Of a DNA stretch of 64,000 nucleotides, positions 1 through 11,067 are shown in pieces. The DNA comes from Paeniroseomonas aquatica. GTDB taxonomy: Bacteria; Pseudomonadota; Alphaproteobacteria; Acetobacterales; Acetobacteraceae. The DNA lies in contig NZ_JAUFPN010000170.1 in the NCBI RefSeq assembly GCF_030409335.1, forward strand, positions 1 to 64,000, read 5' to 3'. The position numbers and the translations under genes are program-made. Position 1 is the first letter of the stretch. Each line of letters begins with the position of its first letter. The notes beneath the pieces were generated by a model, which worked only from the letters and a program-made list of their open reading frames with translations, did not search any database and was not told the DNA's origin.

Positions 1-1
1 C

Positions 2-382
2 CCGCCGGAACGCGCGATCGCCGATGGGCAGGCGGCCCTCGCCCGGCGCGACTACCCGGCGGCCGAGGGCGCCGCCCGCAAGCTGCTGACCGTGCGCGGG
101 ACGCCCCGCGCCACCGATGCCCAGCTGCTGCTCGGCGAGGCGCTGGCGGGCAAGCGCGACTATGCCGGCGCGGCGCTGGCCTACAATGATGCCTATACCC
201 GGGGCCGCACCGGGCCGCGGGCGCCGGAAGCCCTGCTGGGCCTGGCGGGCGCCTTCACCAGCCTCAACAACAAGCGGGAGGCCTGCGAGACGCTGGACGA
301 CCTCCGCAGCAACTTCCCCAACCTGCGCGGGGCCCTGGCGGAGCGCTCGGCCGAGAGCCGGCGCCGCGCCGGCTGCCGCTGA
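2..382 (+). CDS. cpoB: Cell division coordinator CpoB (YbgF), 3' part
   Basis: The reading frame is open from the first bases of the window and ends at TGA 380-382, so only the C-terminal part (about 126 residues) is present. It shows tandem TPR-like helices: an ALARRDYPAAE helix pair, then LLGEALAGKRDYAGAALAY, then an APEALLGLAGAF / CETLDDL pair. This spacing is typical of the C-terminal TPR domain of CpoB, the periplasmic protein that works with Tol-Pal and PBP1B in outer-membrane constriction. It lies 26 bases upstream of tilS, as in many alphaproteobacteria where tol-pal-cpoB precedes tilS-ftsH. The family call rests on the TPR pattern and this context. Confidence 0.75.
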   Translation, partial: PPERAIADGQAALARRDYPAAEGAARKLLTVRGTPRATDAQLLLGEALAGKRDYAGAALAYNDAYTRGRTGPRAPEALLGLAGAFTSLNNKREACETLDDLRSNFPNLRGALAERSAESRRRAGCR

Positions 383-408
383 CGCCAGCCGGCGGGGTCC
401 GGGACGCG

Positions 409-1752
409 GTGCCGGCGGCGCCGCTGAGCGAGGCGGAATTCGCGGCGTCGATGGCGCCGCTGGGGCCCTTCGGTCCGGCGCCCGGGTTGGCGGCCGGTGT
501 CTCCGGCGGACCGGACAGCCTCGCCCTTGCCCTGCTGGCCGCCGCCTGGGCGCGGGCCCGGGGCGGCCGCCTGCTGGCCCTGGTGGCGGACCATGGGCTG
601 CGGCCGGGCAGCGATGCCGAAGCCGCGGGCGTGGCGGCGCAGCTGGCCGGGCTGGGGATCGCGGTGCGGGTGCTGCGGCTGGGCCTCGACGGCGGACCGG
701 GGCTGCAGGACCGGGCCCGGGCGGCGCGGCATGCCGCGCTGCTGGCGGCCTGTGCGGAGGAAGGCATTCCCTGGCTCCTGCTCGGCCATCAGCGCGCCGA
801 CCAGGCGGAGACCGTGCTGTTCCGGGCGCTGCGTGGCAGCGGCGCGACGGGTCTGGCGGCCATGGCGCCGCTGCGGGTCGCCCGGGCCGCGCTGGTGTTG
901 CGGCCGTTGCTGGCGGTGCCGCCGGCCCGGCTGGAAGCCGTGGTTGCCGCAGCGGGCCTGCGACCGGTGCGGGATCCGAGCAATGCCGACCGGCGCTTCG
1001 CCCGGGCCCGGCTGCGCGAGGCCCTGGCCGAGCCGGGCGGCACCGGAGCCGCCACCGCCGCCCTGGCCGAGGCCGCCGCCGCCTTCGCCTGCCGCCGCGC
1101 CCGCCTGGCCGGGGCGATGGCGCATCGGCTGGCCGGATGCGCCGTGCTGCGGCTGGAGGGCTTCGCCGAGCTGGACCCGGAGGCGCTGGGCGAGGATGCG
1201 GTCGCCGTTGCGGTCCTGGCCGCGCTGCTGCGGGCGGTGGGCGGCAGTGGCTTCGCGCCGCCGCGCGGGGCGGTGGCGGCGCTGCGCCGGCGCGGTGCCG
1301 GCACCCTGGCCGGCGTCTGGCTGCGGCCCGGCCGCGGCGGCTGGCTGCTGCTGCGCGAGCCCGGGCAGCCGGGCCCGGCGGTGCCGGCCGCCCGCGGCGC
1401 CCGCTGGGACAACCGCTTCCGGCTGCTGGGGGAGGGGGCACCGGGGCATGAGGTGGCGGCACTGGGTCCGGCCGAGGCCGCCCGGCTGCGCCACCGGGCG
1501 CCAGGGCTCCCGGCGGCGGTCCTCGCGATGATGCCGTCGATCCGATGCAATGGCGTGCTGGTGGCGGTGCCTGGTCTGGATTATCCTGGGGGCGAGCGCT
1601 GCGCGGCCTTCAAAACAGTGTTCGCCCCGGCCGGGGATGCGGTCCTGGAACGCAATTCCACCGACAGCACGGTCACGAAGCATCGGGGGCATTCACGGCC
1701 GGGGTCAGCGTCCCTATCTTACGGAATGCTGGCCTCAGGACGTCGTGCCTGA
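409..1752 (+). CDS. tilS: tRNA(Ile)-lysidine synthase TilS
   Basis: An ATP-dependent enzyme that modifies C34 of the CAU-anticodon isoleucine tRNA to lysidine, so that it reads AUA. The N-type PP-loop motif SGGPDS is at residues 32-37, followed by DHGLRPGSDAEA and by LLLGHQRADQAETVLFR, the usual TilS pattern. Length (447 aa) fits the family. The GTG start at 409 has only a weak upstream purine stretch; ATG 451 is an alternative that still keeps the PP-loop. The C-terminal about 40 residues look low in conservation. It follows cpoB and precedes ftsH on the same strand, a classic order. Confidence 0.9.
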   Translation: MPAAPLSEAEFAASMAPLGPFGPAPGLAAGVSGGPDSLALALLAAAWARARGGRLLALVADHGLRPGSDAEAAGVAAQLAGLGIAVRVLRLGLDGGPGLQDRARAARHAALLAACAEEGIPWLLLGHQRADQAETVLFRALRGSGATGLAAMAPLRVARAALVLRPLLAVPPARLEAVVAAAGLRPVRDPSNADRRFARARLREALAEPGGTGAATAALAEAAAAFACRRARLAGAMAHRLAGCAVLRLEGFAELDPEALGEDAVAVAVLAALLRAVGGSGFAPPRGAVAALRRRGAGTLAGVWLRPGRGGWLLLREPGQPGPAVPAARGARWDNRFRLLGEGAPGHEVAALGPAEAARLRHRAPGLPAAVLAMMPSIRCNGVLVAVPGLDYPGGERCAAFKTVFAPAGDAVLERNSTDSTVTKHRGHSRPGSASLSYGMLASGRRA

Positions 1753-1800
1753 GGCACCATGGTCCGGTAGGGGGCCGTGGCGGGAACAGGATAAGCATCG

Positions 1801-3726
<1,926 letters not shown>

Positions 3727-3737
3727 CCCCTCCGCGC

Positions 3738-4742
3738 ATGACGGAGTGGATCGAGCCGCTGGGTCTGGTGACAGGCCCGGCGGCTTCCCGTTTGGGGCTG
3801 CCCCTGCAGGGCGGCCAGGTGCGCTTCCTGCAGGCACGGCACCGCGGCCGGATCATCCCGGCCGAGCAGGTGCCGGAGCCCTGGCGCGGCACCTTGACCC
3901 GGCGGCCGCCGCCCTTTGCCGGGCTGCCCGATCTGGGCCGGCCGCTGCTCATGGGCATTGTCAACGTCACGCCGGACAGCTTCTCCGGCGATGGGCTGGC
4001 GGCGGACCAGGATCGCGCCATCTCCCAGGGCGTGGCGATGCGGGCGGCGGGGGCCGACATCCTCGACATCGGCGGCGAATCGACCCGGCCTGGCGCGGCG
4101 CCGGTGGCGCCGGAGGAGGAGATCGGCCGGGTGGTGCCAGTCGTCCGGGCCCTGGCCGCCATCGCCCCGGTCTCGATCGATACCCGGCATGCCGCGACCA
4201 TGGCCGCGACGCTGGCCGCCGGGGCACGCATCGTCAACGATGTGACCAGCCTGCGCCATGACCCGGCGGCGCTGCGGCTGGTGGCCGAAGCCGGGGTGCC
4301 GGTGGTCATCATGCACATGCCGACGACCGACCCGCGCACCATGCAGCAGCACGCCGGCTATCCCGATGCCGGCCTGGCCGTGCTCGAGTTCCTGGCCGAG
4401 CGCCTGGCAGCGCTGCGGGCCGCCGGCATCCCCGCCGAACGGATCGCGGTGGATCCCGGCATCGGCTTCGGCAAGACGCTGGCCGAGAACCTGGAGCTGG
4501 TCGACCGCCTGCCGCTGCTGGCGGGGCTCGGCTGCACCATCTTGCTCGGCGCTTCGCGCAAGGGCTTCCTCGGGCGCATCGCCGGGGTGCCGGAGGCGGG
4601 CCAGCGGATGCCGCCCAGCCTCGCCATCGCCCTGGCCGGCGCCAACCGCGGCGCCCACATCATTCGGGCCCATGATGTTGCAGAAACGATACAGTCCCTG
4701 CGGGTTTGGCAGGCCTGCGTGCAGGGTGGCCTTCCGGCGTGA
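3738..4742 (+). CDS. folP: Dihydropteroate synthase FolP
   Basis: Condenses p-aminobenzoate with 6-hydroxymethyl-dihydropterin diphosphate in folate synthesis; the sulfonamide target. The signature GIVNVTPDSFSGDG begins at residue 73, followed by DILDIGGESTRPGA and later GIGFGKTLAENLELV and LLGASRKGFLG, all DHPS hallmarks. The protein is 334 aa, longer than the usual about 280, because roughly 65 residues precede the first signature. That N-terminal extension is in frame with a start 11 bases after ftsH and is seen in other alphaproteobacterial FolP proteins. ftsH-folP-glmM is a conserved order. Confidence 0.95.
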   Translation: MTEWIEPLGLVTGPAASRLGLPLQGGQVRFLQARHRGRIIPAEQVPEPWRGTLTRRPPPFAGLPDLGRPLLMGIVNVTPDSFSGDGLAADQDRAISQGVAMRAAGADILDIGGESTRPGAAPVAPEEEIGRVVPVVRALAAIAPVSIDTRHAATMAATLAAGARIVNDVTSLRHDPAALRLVAEAGVPVVIMHMPTTDPRTMQQHAGYPDAGLAVLEFLAERLAALRAAGIPAERIAVDPGIGFGKTLAENLELVDRLPLLAGLGCTILLGASRKGFLGRIAGVPEAGQRMPPSLAIALAGANRGAHIIRAHDVAETIQSLRVWQACVQGGLPA

Positions 4743-4808
4743 CAGGCTGATGGACCGGCCGCCCGGCGGGCGCTAATCCCTAGGGCCACACTCTCCGGCG
4801 CGATCCCC

Positions 4809-6173
4809 ATGACCCAGACGACCCGTCGCCTCTTCGGCACCGATGGCATCCGCGGCACCGCCAACCGGGCGCCGATGGATGCCGCCACCGCGCTGCGGCT
4901 CGGCCAGGCGGCCGGGCGCTACTTCAACCGCGGCACCCATCGGCACCGGGTGGTGATCGGCAAGGACACTAGGCTGTCGGGCTACATGCTGGAGCCGGCG
5001 CTGACCGCGGGCTTCGTCGGTGCCGGGATGGACGTGGTGCTGGTCGGGCCGATGCCGACGCCGGCCATCGCCCTGCTGACCCGCAGCCTGCGGGCCGACC
5101 TCGGGGTCATGGTCAGCGCCTCGCACAATCCCTACGAGGACAACGGCATCAAGCTGTTCGGCCCGGACGGGCTGAAGCTGTCGGACAGCCAGGAGCGGGA
5201 CATCGAGGCGCTGATGGCCGGCGACCTCGCCGCGGCGCATGTGGCGCCCTCCCGGCTCGGCCGGGCCAGTCGGCTGGACGACGCGCCCGGCCGCTACATC
5301 GAGGCGGCCAAGCAGAGCTTCCCCCGCAAGCTGACGCTCGAGGGCCTGCGGGTGGTGGTCGACTGCGCCCATGGCGCCGCCTATCGCGTGGCGCCGACGG
5401 TGCTGTGGGAGCTGGGGGCCGAGGTCGTCTCGATCGGCGTCGCGCCGGATGGCTTCAACATCAACAAGGGCGTCGGCTCCACCGCCCCGGCGGAGCTGGC
5501 CGCGCTGGTGCGGGAACGCCGGGCCGATATCGGCATCGCCCTCGACGGCGATGCCGACCGGCTGGTGCTGGTGGACGAAGCCGGGACCATCATCGACGGT
5601 GACCAGATCCTGGCGCTCATCGCCGCCTCCTGGCATGGCGAGGGCCGGCTGCGGGGCGGGGCCGTCGTCGCCACCGTCATGTCCAACATGGGGCTGGAGC
5701 GCTACCTGAAGGGGCTCGGGCTCGGCCTGCTGCGCACCGCTGTCGGCGACCGCTACGTCGGCGAGAAGATGCGGGAGGTCGGCTGCAACCTCGGCGGCGA
5801 GCAGTCGGGCCACATGATCATGACCGATTTCGGCACCACCGGGGACGGGCTGATCGCCGCGCTGCAGGTGCTGTCCGTGCTGGTGCAGGAAAGCCGGCCG
5901 GCCAGCGAGGTCTGCCGCCGCTTCACCCCGTTGCCGCAGCGGCTGGTCAATGTCCGCTTCGCCGGCGCCTCGCCGCTGAAGCACGAGGCGGTGCAGAAGG
6001 AGATCGCCGCCTTCGAGGAGAAGCTTGGCGACCGTGGCCGGATCCTGATCCGGGCGAGCGGGACGGAGCCGCTGATCCGGGTCATGGCGGAAGGCGAGGA
6101 CGAGGCCATGGTGGATGCGACGGTCGAGGCCCTGGCCGAGGCGATCCGCGCCCGGGCGAAGGTGCCGGCATGA
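4809..6173 (+). CDS. glmM: Phosphoglucosamine mutase GlmM
   Basis: Interconverts glucosamine-6-phosphate and glucosamine-1-phosphate for UDP-GlcNAc, and thus peptidoglycan and lipid A. The phosphoserine loop SASHNP has the catalytic Ser at residue 105. The metal loop DGDADR spans 246-251, and the sugar-phosphate loop [12 protein letters not shown] lies near the C-terminus. The N-terminus ([14 protein letters not shown]) is standard and fixes the start. Length of 454 aa is typical. It overlaps thiD by 4 bases (ATGA), implying translational coupling. Confidence 0.97.
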   Translation: MTQTTRRLFGTDGIRGTANRAPMDAATALRLGQAAGRYFNRGTHRHRVVIGKDTRLSGYMLEPALTAGFVGAGMDVVLVGPMPTPAIALLTRSLRADLGVMVSASHNPYEDNGIKLFGPDGLKLSDSQERDIEALMAGDLAAAHVAPSRLGRASRLDDAPGRYIEAAKQSFPRKLTLEGLRVVVDCAHGAAYRVAPTVLWELGAEVVSIGVAPDGFNINKGVGSTAPAELAALVRERRADIGIALDGDADRLVLVDEAGTIIDGDQILALIAASWHGEGRLRGGAVVATVMSNMGLERYLKGLGLGLLRTAVGDRYVGEKMREVGCNLGGEQSGHMIMTDFGTTGDGLIAALQVLSVLVQESRPASEVCRRFTPLPQRLVNVRFAGASPLKHEAVQKEIAAFEEKLGDRGRILIRASGTEPLIRVMAEGEDEAMVDATVEALAEAIRARAKVPA

Positions 6174-6988
6174 GCATCGGCCGGGTCCTGATCATCGCCG
6201 GCTCCGATTCCGGCGGCGGCGCCGGCATCCAGGCGGACCTCAAGGCGGTGACGGCACTCGGCGGCTATGCCGCGACGGCGATCACCGCGCTGACGGCGCA
6301 GGATACCCAAGGGGTCCATGGGGTGCTGCCCATCCCGACCGATTTCATCCGCCAGCAGATGCGGGTGGTGCTGCGCGATATCGGCGCCGATGCGCTGAAG
6401 ACCGGCATGCTGCACGACAGCGCCACCATCGAGGCGGTCTGCGACGAGATCGCGGCCGAGGCGCCCGGCGTGCCGCTGGTGGCCGACCCGGTGATGGTCG
6501 CCAAGGGCGGCCATGCGCTGCTGCGGCCGGATGCGGTGGAGGCCTTGAAGCGCCGGCTGCTGCCGCTGGCCGCCGTCATCACCCCGAACCTGCCGGAGGC
6601 GGAGGTCCTCACCGGCCTCGCCATCGCCGATGAGCCGGCGATGCACCGGGCCGTCGCGGCGCTGCTGGCGATGGGGGTGACCGCGGTGCTGCTGAAGGGC
6701 GGGCACCTGGAAGGGCCCGTCGTGGTGGACCTGCTCGGCACCGCCGCGGGGGTGGTCCGCTACGAAAGCCCGAAGATCGACAGCCGCCATACCCATGGCA
6801 CCGGCTGCACCCTGGCCAGCGCGGTGGCCGCCGGCCTGGCGCAGGGGATGGCGCTGCCGGATGCGGTGGCGCGGGCCCGGGCCTATGTGCGGGCGGCCAT
6901 CCTGGCGGCGCCGGGTCTCGGGCAGGGGCATGGGCCGCTCGGGCATGGCGTGACGATCGACCCTGCGCGCCTGGAGGCCCTGCGGTGA
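6170..6988 (+). CDS. thiD: Bifunctional HMP kinase / HMP-phosphate kinase ThiD
   Basis: Phosphorylates hydroxymethylpyrimidine twice in thiamine biosynthesis and salvage. The ribokinase-fold N-terminus [21 protein letters not shown] is characteristic, followed by [11 protein letters not shown], the PVMVAKGG segment and the anion-hole/catalytic motif [12 protein letters not shown]. Length is 272 aa. It begins inside the glmM stop (ATGA) and ends inside the start of the PhzF gene (GTGA), so three genes form one tightly coupled unit. No other thi gene and no TPP riboswitch is visible nearby. Confidence 0.94.
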   Translation: MSIGRVLIIAGSDSGGGAGIQADLKAVTALGGYAATAITALTAQDTQGVHGVLPIPTDFIRQQMRVVLRDIGADALKTGMLHDSATIEAVCDEIAAEAPGVPLVADPVMVAKGGHALLRPDAVEALKRRLLPLAAVITPNLPEAEVLTGLAIADEPAMHRAVAALLAMGVTAVLLKGGHLEGPVVVDLLGTAAGVVRYESPKIDSRHTHGTGCTLASAVAAGLAQGMALPDAVARARAYVRAAILAAPGLGQGHGPLGHGVTIDPARLEALR

Positions 6989-7872
6989 GGACCTATCCCT
7001 TCGTCACGGTCGATGTCTTCACCGACCGGCGCTTCGGCGGCAACCAGCTGGCCGTCTTCCCCGATGCGCGGGGGCTGAGCGATGCCGAGATGCAGTCGCT
7101 GGCCGCCGAGTTCAATCTGAGCGAGACGACCTTCGTGCTGCCGCCGACCGACCCGGCCAATACCGCCCGGGTCCGCATCTTCCACCGCACTGCCGAGATG
7201 CCCTTCGCCGGCCACCCCAATGTCGGCACCGGCTACGTGCTGGCCGACCGGGCCGTGGACGGCGTGCTGCGCTTCGAGGAGATCGCGGGGCTGGTCGAGG
7301 TGCGGGTCGAGCGCGATGCCGCCGGGACGCTGACCGGCACCACCATCTCGGCACCGCAGGCGCTGACGCTGGGCGGGGAATTGCCGGTGCCGCTGGCGGC
7401 GGCCTGTGCCGGGATCGACCCGGCGGGGATCATCACCGCGCGCCATGCCCCGACCCTCGCGGCGGATGGCGGCAGCTGGCGGCTGCTGGTCGAGGTGACG
7501 CCGGAGGCGATGGCCGCGGCGGGGCCGGATATCGCCGGCTTCCGCCGGACGGTGGCGGCGCATGCCGAGCTCGGCGGCCAGCTCTCGCTCTATCTCTACC
7601 GGCGGGAGGGGGCGGGGCTCCGGGCGCGGATGTTCTCGCCGCTGAGCGGCACCTGGGAGGATGCGGCCACCGGCAGCGCGGCGACGCCGCTGGCCGGCTT
7701 CCTGCTCCACCTGGGCGGCGAGGACTCCAGCGCGATCGACATCGTCCAGGGCGTGGAGATGGGCCGCCCGAGCCTGCTGCGGGCGGCGGCGCGGCGCACC
7801 GAGGGCGGCATCCGCGCCACCGTCGGCGGCGGCTGCGTGCCGGTGCTGCGGGGCGAGGCCATGCTCGGGTGA
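6985..7872 (+). CDS. PhzF family phenazine biosynthesis-like isomerase/epimerase
   Basis: A member of the PhzF/DapF-fold superfamily, enzymes that shift hydrogen or isomerise small acids. The N-terminal YPFVTVDVFTDRRFGGNQLAVF is diagnostic. The conserved catalytic Glu lies in FNLSETTFV at about residue 47, and the second-half motifs MFSPLSGTWEDAATGSAATPLAGFL are present. Length is 295 aa, typical. GTG start, 4-base overlap with thiD. No phenazine genes are near, so the substrate is unknown; the phenazine label refers only to the family. Confidence 0.9.
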   Translation: MRTYPFVTVDVFTDRRFGGNQLAVFPDARGLSDAEMQSLAAEFNLSETTFVLPPTDPANTARVRIFHRTAEMPFAGHPNVGTGYVLADRAVDGVLRFEEIAGLVEVRVERDAAGTLTGTTISAPQALTLGGELPVPLAAACAGIDPAGIITARHAPTLAADGGSWRLLVEVTPEAMAAAGPDIAGFRRTVAAHAELGGQLSLYLYRREGAGLRARMFSPLSGTWEDAATGSAATPLAGFLLHLGGEDSSAIDIVQGVEMGRPSLLRAAARRTEGGIRATVGGGCVPVLRGEAMLG

Positions 7873-7887
7873 GGGCGGGCGGCGGGA

Positions 7888-8907
7888 TCAGTCGTCCTGC
7901 TGCGGCGGCCGGCCCAGCCAACCCTCCACATAGCCGCGGCGCACCAGCACCATGCCCAGCGCCGACAGCGGCGCGGCCAGCGCCACGCCGAGCAGGCCGA
8001 ACAACGCGCCGGTCAGCACCTGGGTGACCAGCAGCAGGGCCGGCGGCAGGTCGGCGGTGTGGCTCTGGACCATCGGGGTAAGGAAATTCCCCTCGACGTT
8101 CTGCACCAGCACCACCACCGCGATGACCCAGAGGGCCATCGTCGGCGACTGCGTCAGCGCCAGCAGCACCGCCGGCACCGCGCCGATGAGCGGGCCGATG
8201 ACGGGGATGAAATTCAGCAGGCCGATGATCGTCGCCAGCAACCCGGCCAGCGGCAGGCCGATCAGCATGAAGCCGATCCAGGTCAGGATGCCGGCGACGA
8301 GCATGCCGAAGCCCTGGCCGAGCAGCCAGCCCCGCAGGGTATGGCCCAGTTCGTCGAAGGTGTCGCGGACGCGGCCATCGATCGGCGGGGCGAAGAGGTG
8401 GCGGAGGCCGCGCAGGTACTGCTCCGGCGATGTGGCGAGATAGAGCGCCAGCAGGATCACCAGCACCGCGTTGCCCAGGCCGCCGAGCGTGCTGCCGGCG
8501 GCCGAGGCCGCCGCCGCGGCGGCATTCTCCGCGCCGCCGCTGCCCATCAGCCGGCCCGGATCGGCCTGGCGCAGCAGCCATTCGCCCCAGCCGGTCCCTT
8601 CCAGGTTGCCCCGCAGAGTCTCGAGGCTGCGCGGCAGGTCCTTGGCCAGCTGCTGGGCCTGCAGCGTCAGGGGACCGGCCGCGGCCCAGCCGGCCAGGCC
8701 GATCGCCAGCAGCAGCAGCAGGGCCACTACCAGCACCGCGCCCCAGGGCGGCAGGCCGGTGCGCCGGGCCAGCGGATCCGCGCCCGCCCGCAGCGCCAGG
8801 GCCAGCAGGATGGCGGCGAAGCCGAGCAGCGGCACCTCCGGCGTCAGCCAGAACAGGACCAGCAGGACGCCGAGCAGGATGAGGACGGAGGTCTGGGACT
8901 TGGACAT
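7888..8907 (-). CDS. AI-2E family transporter (PerM/YdiK type)
   Basis: A polytopic membrane protein of the UPF0118/AI-2E exporter family. It has two N-terminal hydrophobic helices (VLILLGVLLVLFWL and FAAILLALALRAGA), another near residues 55-80, a soluble central region, then helices around GNAVLVILLALYLAT, the family motif region around FGMLVAGILTWIGFMLIGLPLAGLLATIIGLLNFIPVIGPLIGAVPA, and a C-terminal PTMALWVIAVVVLVQNVEGNFLTPMV segment. Start ATG 8907 gives 339 aa, the usual size; an upstream extension in the same frame runs through the opposite-strand gene and is not credible. Substrate unknown. Converges on the PhzF gene with a 15-base gap. Confidence 0.88.
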   Translation of the reverse strand: MSKSQTSVLILLGVLLVLFWLTPEVPLLGFAAILLALALRAGADPLARRTGLPPWGAVLVVALLLLLAIGLAGWAAAGPLTLQAQQLAKDLPRSLETLRGNLEGTGWGEWLLRQADPGRLMGSGGAENAAAAAASAAGSTLGGLGNAVLVILLALYLATSPEQYLRGLRHLFAPPIDGRVRDTFDELGHTLRGWLLGQGFGMLVAGILTWIGFMLIGLPLAGLLATIIGLLNFIPVIGPLIGAVPAVLLALTQSPTMALWVIAVVVLVQNVEGNFLTPMVQSHTADLPPALLLVTQVLTGALFGLLGVALAAPLSALGMVLVRRGYVEGWLGRPPQQDD

Positions 8908-9018
8908 GCGGGCGGGAACATCCGGGCGCCGGATCGGTTGCGGGGTGATCTCGTTTGGCCACCGGGATAAGCGGATATTAACCCAGTCGTGGTGATGCTG
9001 CCGCGGCAGGGGGATCCC

Positions 9019-9807
9019 ATGCGCATCACCGCGGAGCTTGTGTCCAACCTTTTTGGCGGCTCGGCCGGCAGCAGCGCCGGCGCCGCGGATGCGGCCTCGG
9101 GCCTGCTCGCCCTGAAGCTGGCGCAGGCGAAGGGCGCAACCGAGAAGGGCATCGCGCGGGAGCGGAAGGACCCGGTGACGATCACCGCCCTGAAGCAGTT
9201 CGACCAGGCGATCGCCAGGGCCAAGGATGTGAAATCCGCCCTGCAAGACCCGCGGGTGCTGGCGGTGTTGCTGCCGGGGCTCGGGCTGTCGGACCAGATG
9301 GCCTATCCGGGCCTGGTGCAGAAGGCGCTGCTGGCCGACCCTGCCGACCCCAAGGGCCTGCTCGCCAGCCTCGATCCCCGCTTCACCGCTGCCGCCAAGA
9401 CGCTGGACCTGCACAGCAAGGGGCTGGCCGGGCTGAAGAACGCGGCGCTGCGGAAGACGCTGACCGATGGCTACGTGCAGTACCAGTACCAGACCGGGCT
9501 GGACGCGACGAACCCCGGCATCTCGGACGCCCTCTATTTCCTGAAGACCGCCAAGGGCGAGACCAACATATACAATATCCTGGGCAATTCGGTGCTGCGC
9601 CGGGTAGTGACCGGGGCGCTGGGGCTGCCCAATGCGATGGTCGTGCAATCGGTGGAGACCCAGGCGCGGGCGGTCACCAGCCGCCTCAAGCTCACCGACC
9701 TGCAGGACCCGAAGAAGCTGCAGCAGCTGGCCGAGCGCTACGTCATCGCCGCCGCCGGCTCCTCCACCGGCAGCGGCGGCAGCTCGATCCTCTCCCTGCT
9801 TGCCTGA
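9019..9807 (+). CDS. DUF1217 domain-containing protein
   Basis: A 262-residue, helix-rich soluble protein resembling DUF1217, a family often found with flagellar genes in alphaproteobacteria. Shared features are the LQDPRVLAVLLPGLGL segment, the following DPADPKGLLASLDPRFTAAAKTLDL region, the LTDGYVQYQYQTGLDATNPGISDALYFLK segment, and a C-terminal VQSVETQARAVTSRLKLTDLQDPKKLQQLAERYV helix pair. The start is set at ATG 9019, behind AGGGGG; a GTG at 8989 in frame lacks such a site. No flagellar genes lie nearby, so the role is open. Divergent from the AI-2E-type gene. Confidence 0.65.
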   Translation: MRITAELVSNLFGGSAGSSAGAADAASGLLALKLAQAKGATEKGIARERKDPVTITALKQFDQAIARAKDVKSALQDPRVLAVLLPGLGLSDQMAYPGLVQKALLADPADPKGLLASLDPRFTAAAKTLDLHSKGLAGLKNAALRKTLTDGYVQYQYQTGLDATNPGISDALYFLKTAKGETNIYNILGNSVLRRVVTGALGLPNAMVVQSVETQARAVTSRLKLTDLQDPKKLQQLAERYVIAAAGSSTGSGGSSILSLLA

Positions 9808-9888
9808 GGCTTCGGGCAGGTCTACCTCTTGCGGCGGGCCACGCCCCCCCACCGGGGCGCATCTGCTTCTGGAAGGGAGCCTGCAACC

Positions 9889-11067
9889 ATGGCGATCGCC
9901 ACCCCGCCGGCCACGCGGCCGGCCAATCCCCGTTTCTCCTCCGGTCCCTGCGCCAAGCGTCCCGGCTGGACGCTGGATGCGCTCTCGGGTGCCTATCTCG
10001 GCCGCAGCCATCGCGCCGCCGGCCCCAAGGCCCGCCTCGCCGAGGTGGTCGAGCGCAGCAAGATGGTCCTCGGCATGCCGCCGGGCTGGCGCCTGGGCAT
10101 CGTCCCGGCCTCCGACACCGGCGCCGTCGAGATGGCGCTGTGGTCGCTGCTCGGTGCCCGCGGCGTCGACGTGCTGGCCTGGGAGAGCTTCTCCAAGGAC
10201 TGGGGCACGGATGTCATCAAGCAGCTCAAGCTGCCGGATGCCCGGGTCATCGGCGCGCCCTACGGGCAGCTGCCGGACCTCGCCAGCGTGGATTTCGCAC
10301 GCGACGTGGTCTTCGTCTGGAACGGCACGACCAGCGGCGTGCGTCTGGCCGGCGGCGACTGGATCCCGGCGGAGCGCGAGGGGCTGACGATCTGCGACGC
10401 GACCAGCGCCGCCTTCGCCATGGAACTGCCCTGGGACAAGCTCGATGTGGTGACCTGGTCCTGGCAGAAGGTGCTGGGCGGTGAGGCGGCGCATGGGATG
10501 CTGGCGCTGTCGCCCCGCGCTGTCGCCCGGCTGGAATCCCACAAGCCCGCCTGGCCACTCCCAAAAATCTTCCGCATGACCAAGGACGGCAAGCTGAACG
10601 AGGGCATCTTCAAGGGGGAGACGATCAACACCCCCTCCATGCTCGCGGTCGAGGATGCGCTGGACGGGCTGCTCTGGGCCGAGGGCATCGGCGGGCTGCG
10701 CGCGCTGGTCGCGCGGTCGGAGGCGAACCTCGCCGCCATCGCCGGCTGGATCGCCCGCAGCGACTGGGCCGACTTCCTGGCCGAGGTGCCGGCCACCCGC
10801 TCCTGCACCTCCATCTGCCTGAAGATCGTCGCACCCTGGTTCACCGCGCTGGATGCCACCGCCCAGGCGGCGGCGGCGAAGAAGCTGGCGACCCTGCTGG
10901 ACCGCGAGGGCGTGGCGCTGGATGCGGCGAATTACCGCGATGCCCCGCCGGGGCTGCGCATCTGGGGCGGCGCCACGGTCGAAACCGCGGATATCGAGGC
11001 GTTGCTGCCCTGGCTCGACTGGGCCTTCGCAAGCGTCGCGGACGAGTACAGCAAGGTGGCCGCGTGA
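9889..11067 (+). CDS. serC: Phosphoserine transaminase SerC
   Basis: PLP enzyme converting 3-phosphohydroxypyruvate and glutamate to phosphoserine and 2-oxoglutarate, step two of serine synthesis. It is the alphaproteobacterial variant: N-terminus [30 protein letters not shown] with the PLP lysine at K194, and [10 protein letters not shown]. Start ATG 9889 follows GGAAGGGA, giving 392 aa; a further in-frame start 60 bases upstream is unnecessary. The stop overlaps the serA start by one base, so the two consecutive enzymes of the pathway are co-expressed. Confidence 0.96.
   Translation: MAIATPPATRPANPRFSSGPCAKRPGWTLDALSGAYLGRSHRAAGPKARLAEVVERSKMVLGMPPGWRLGIVPASDTGAVEMALWSLLGARGVDVLAWESFSKDWGTDVIKQLKLPDARVIGAPYGQLPDLASVDFARDVVFVWNGTTSGVRLAGGDWIPAEREGLTICDATSAAFAMELPWDKLDVVTWSWQKVLGGEAAHGMLALSPRAVARLESHKPAWPLPKIFRMTKDGKLNEGIFKGETINTPSMLAVEDALDGLLWAEGIGGLRALVARSEANLAAIAGWIARSDWADFLAEVPATRSCTSICLKIVAPWFTALDATAQAAAAKKLATLLDREGVALDAANYRDAPPGLRIWGGATVETADIEALLPWLDWAFASVADEYSKVAA

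Noticed and set aside
193-1692. Long minus-strand open frame opposite tilS
   Set aside because: Shadow of tilS, with no recognisable motifs and no ribosome site.
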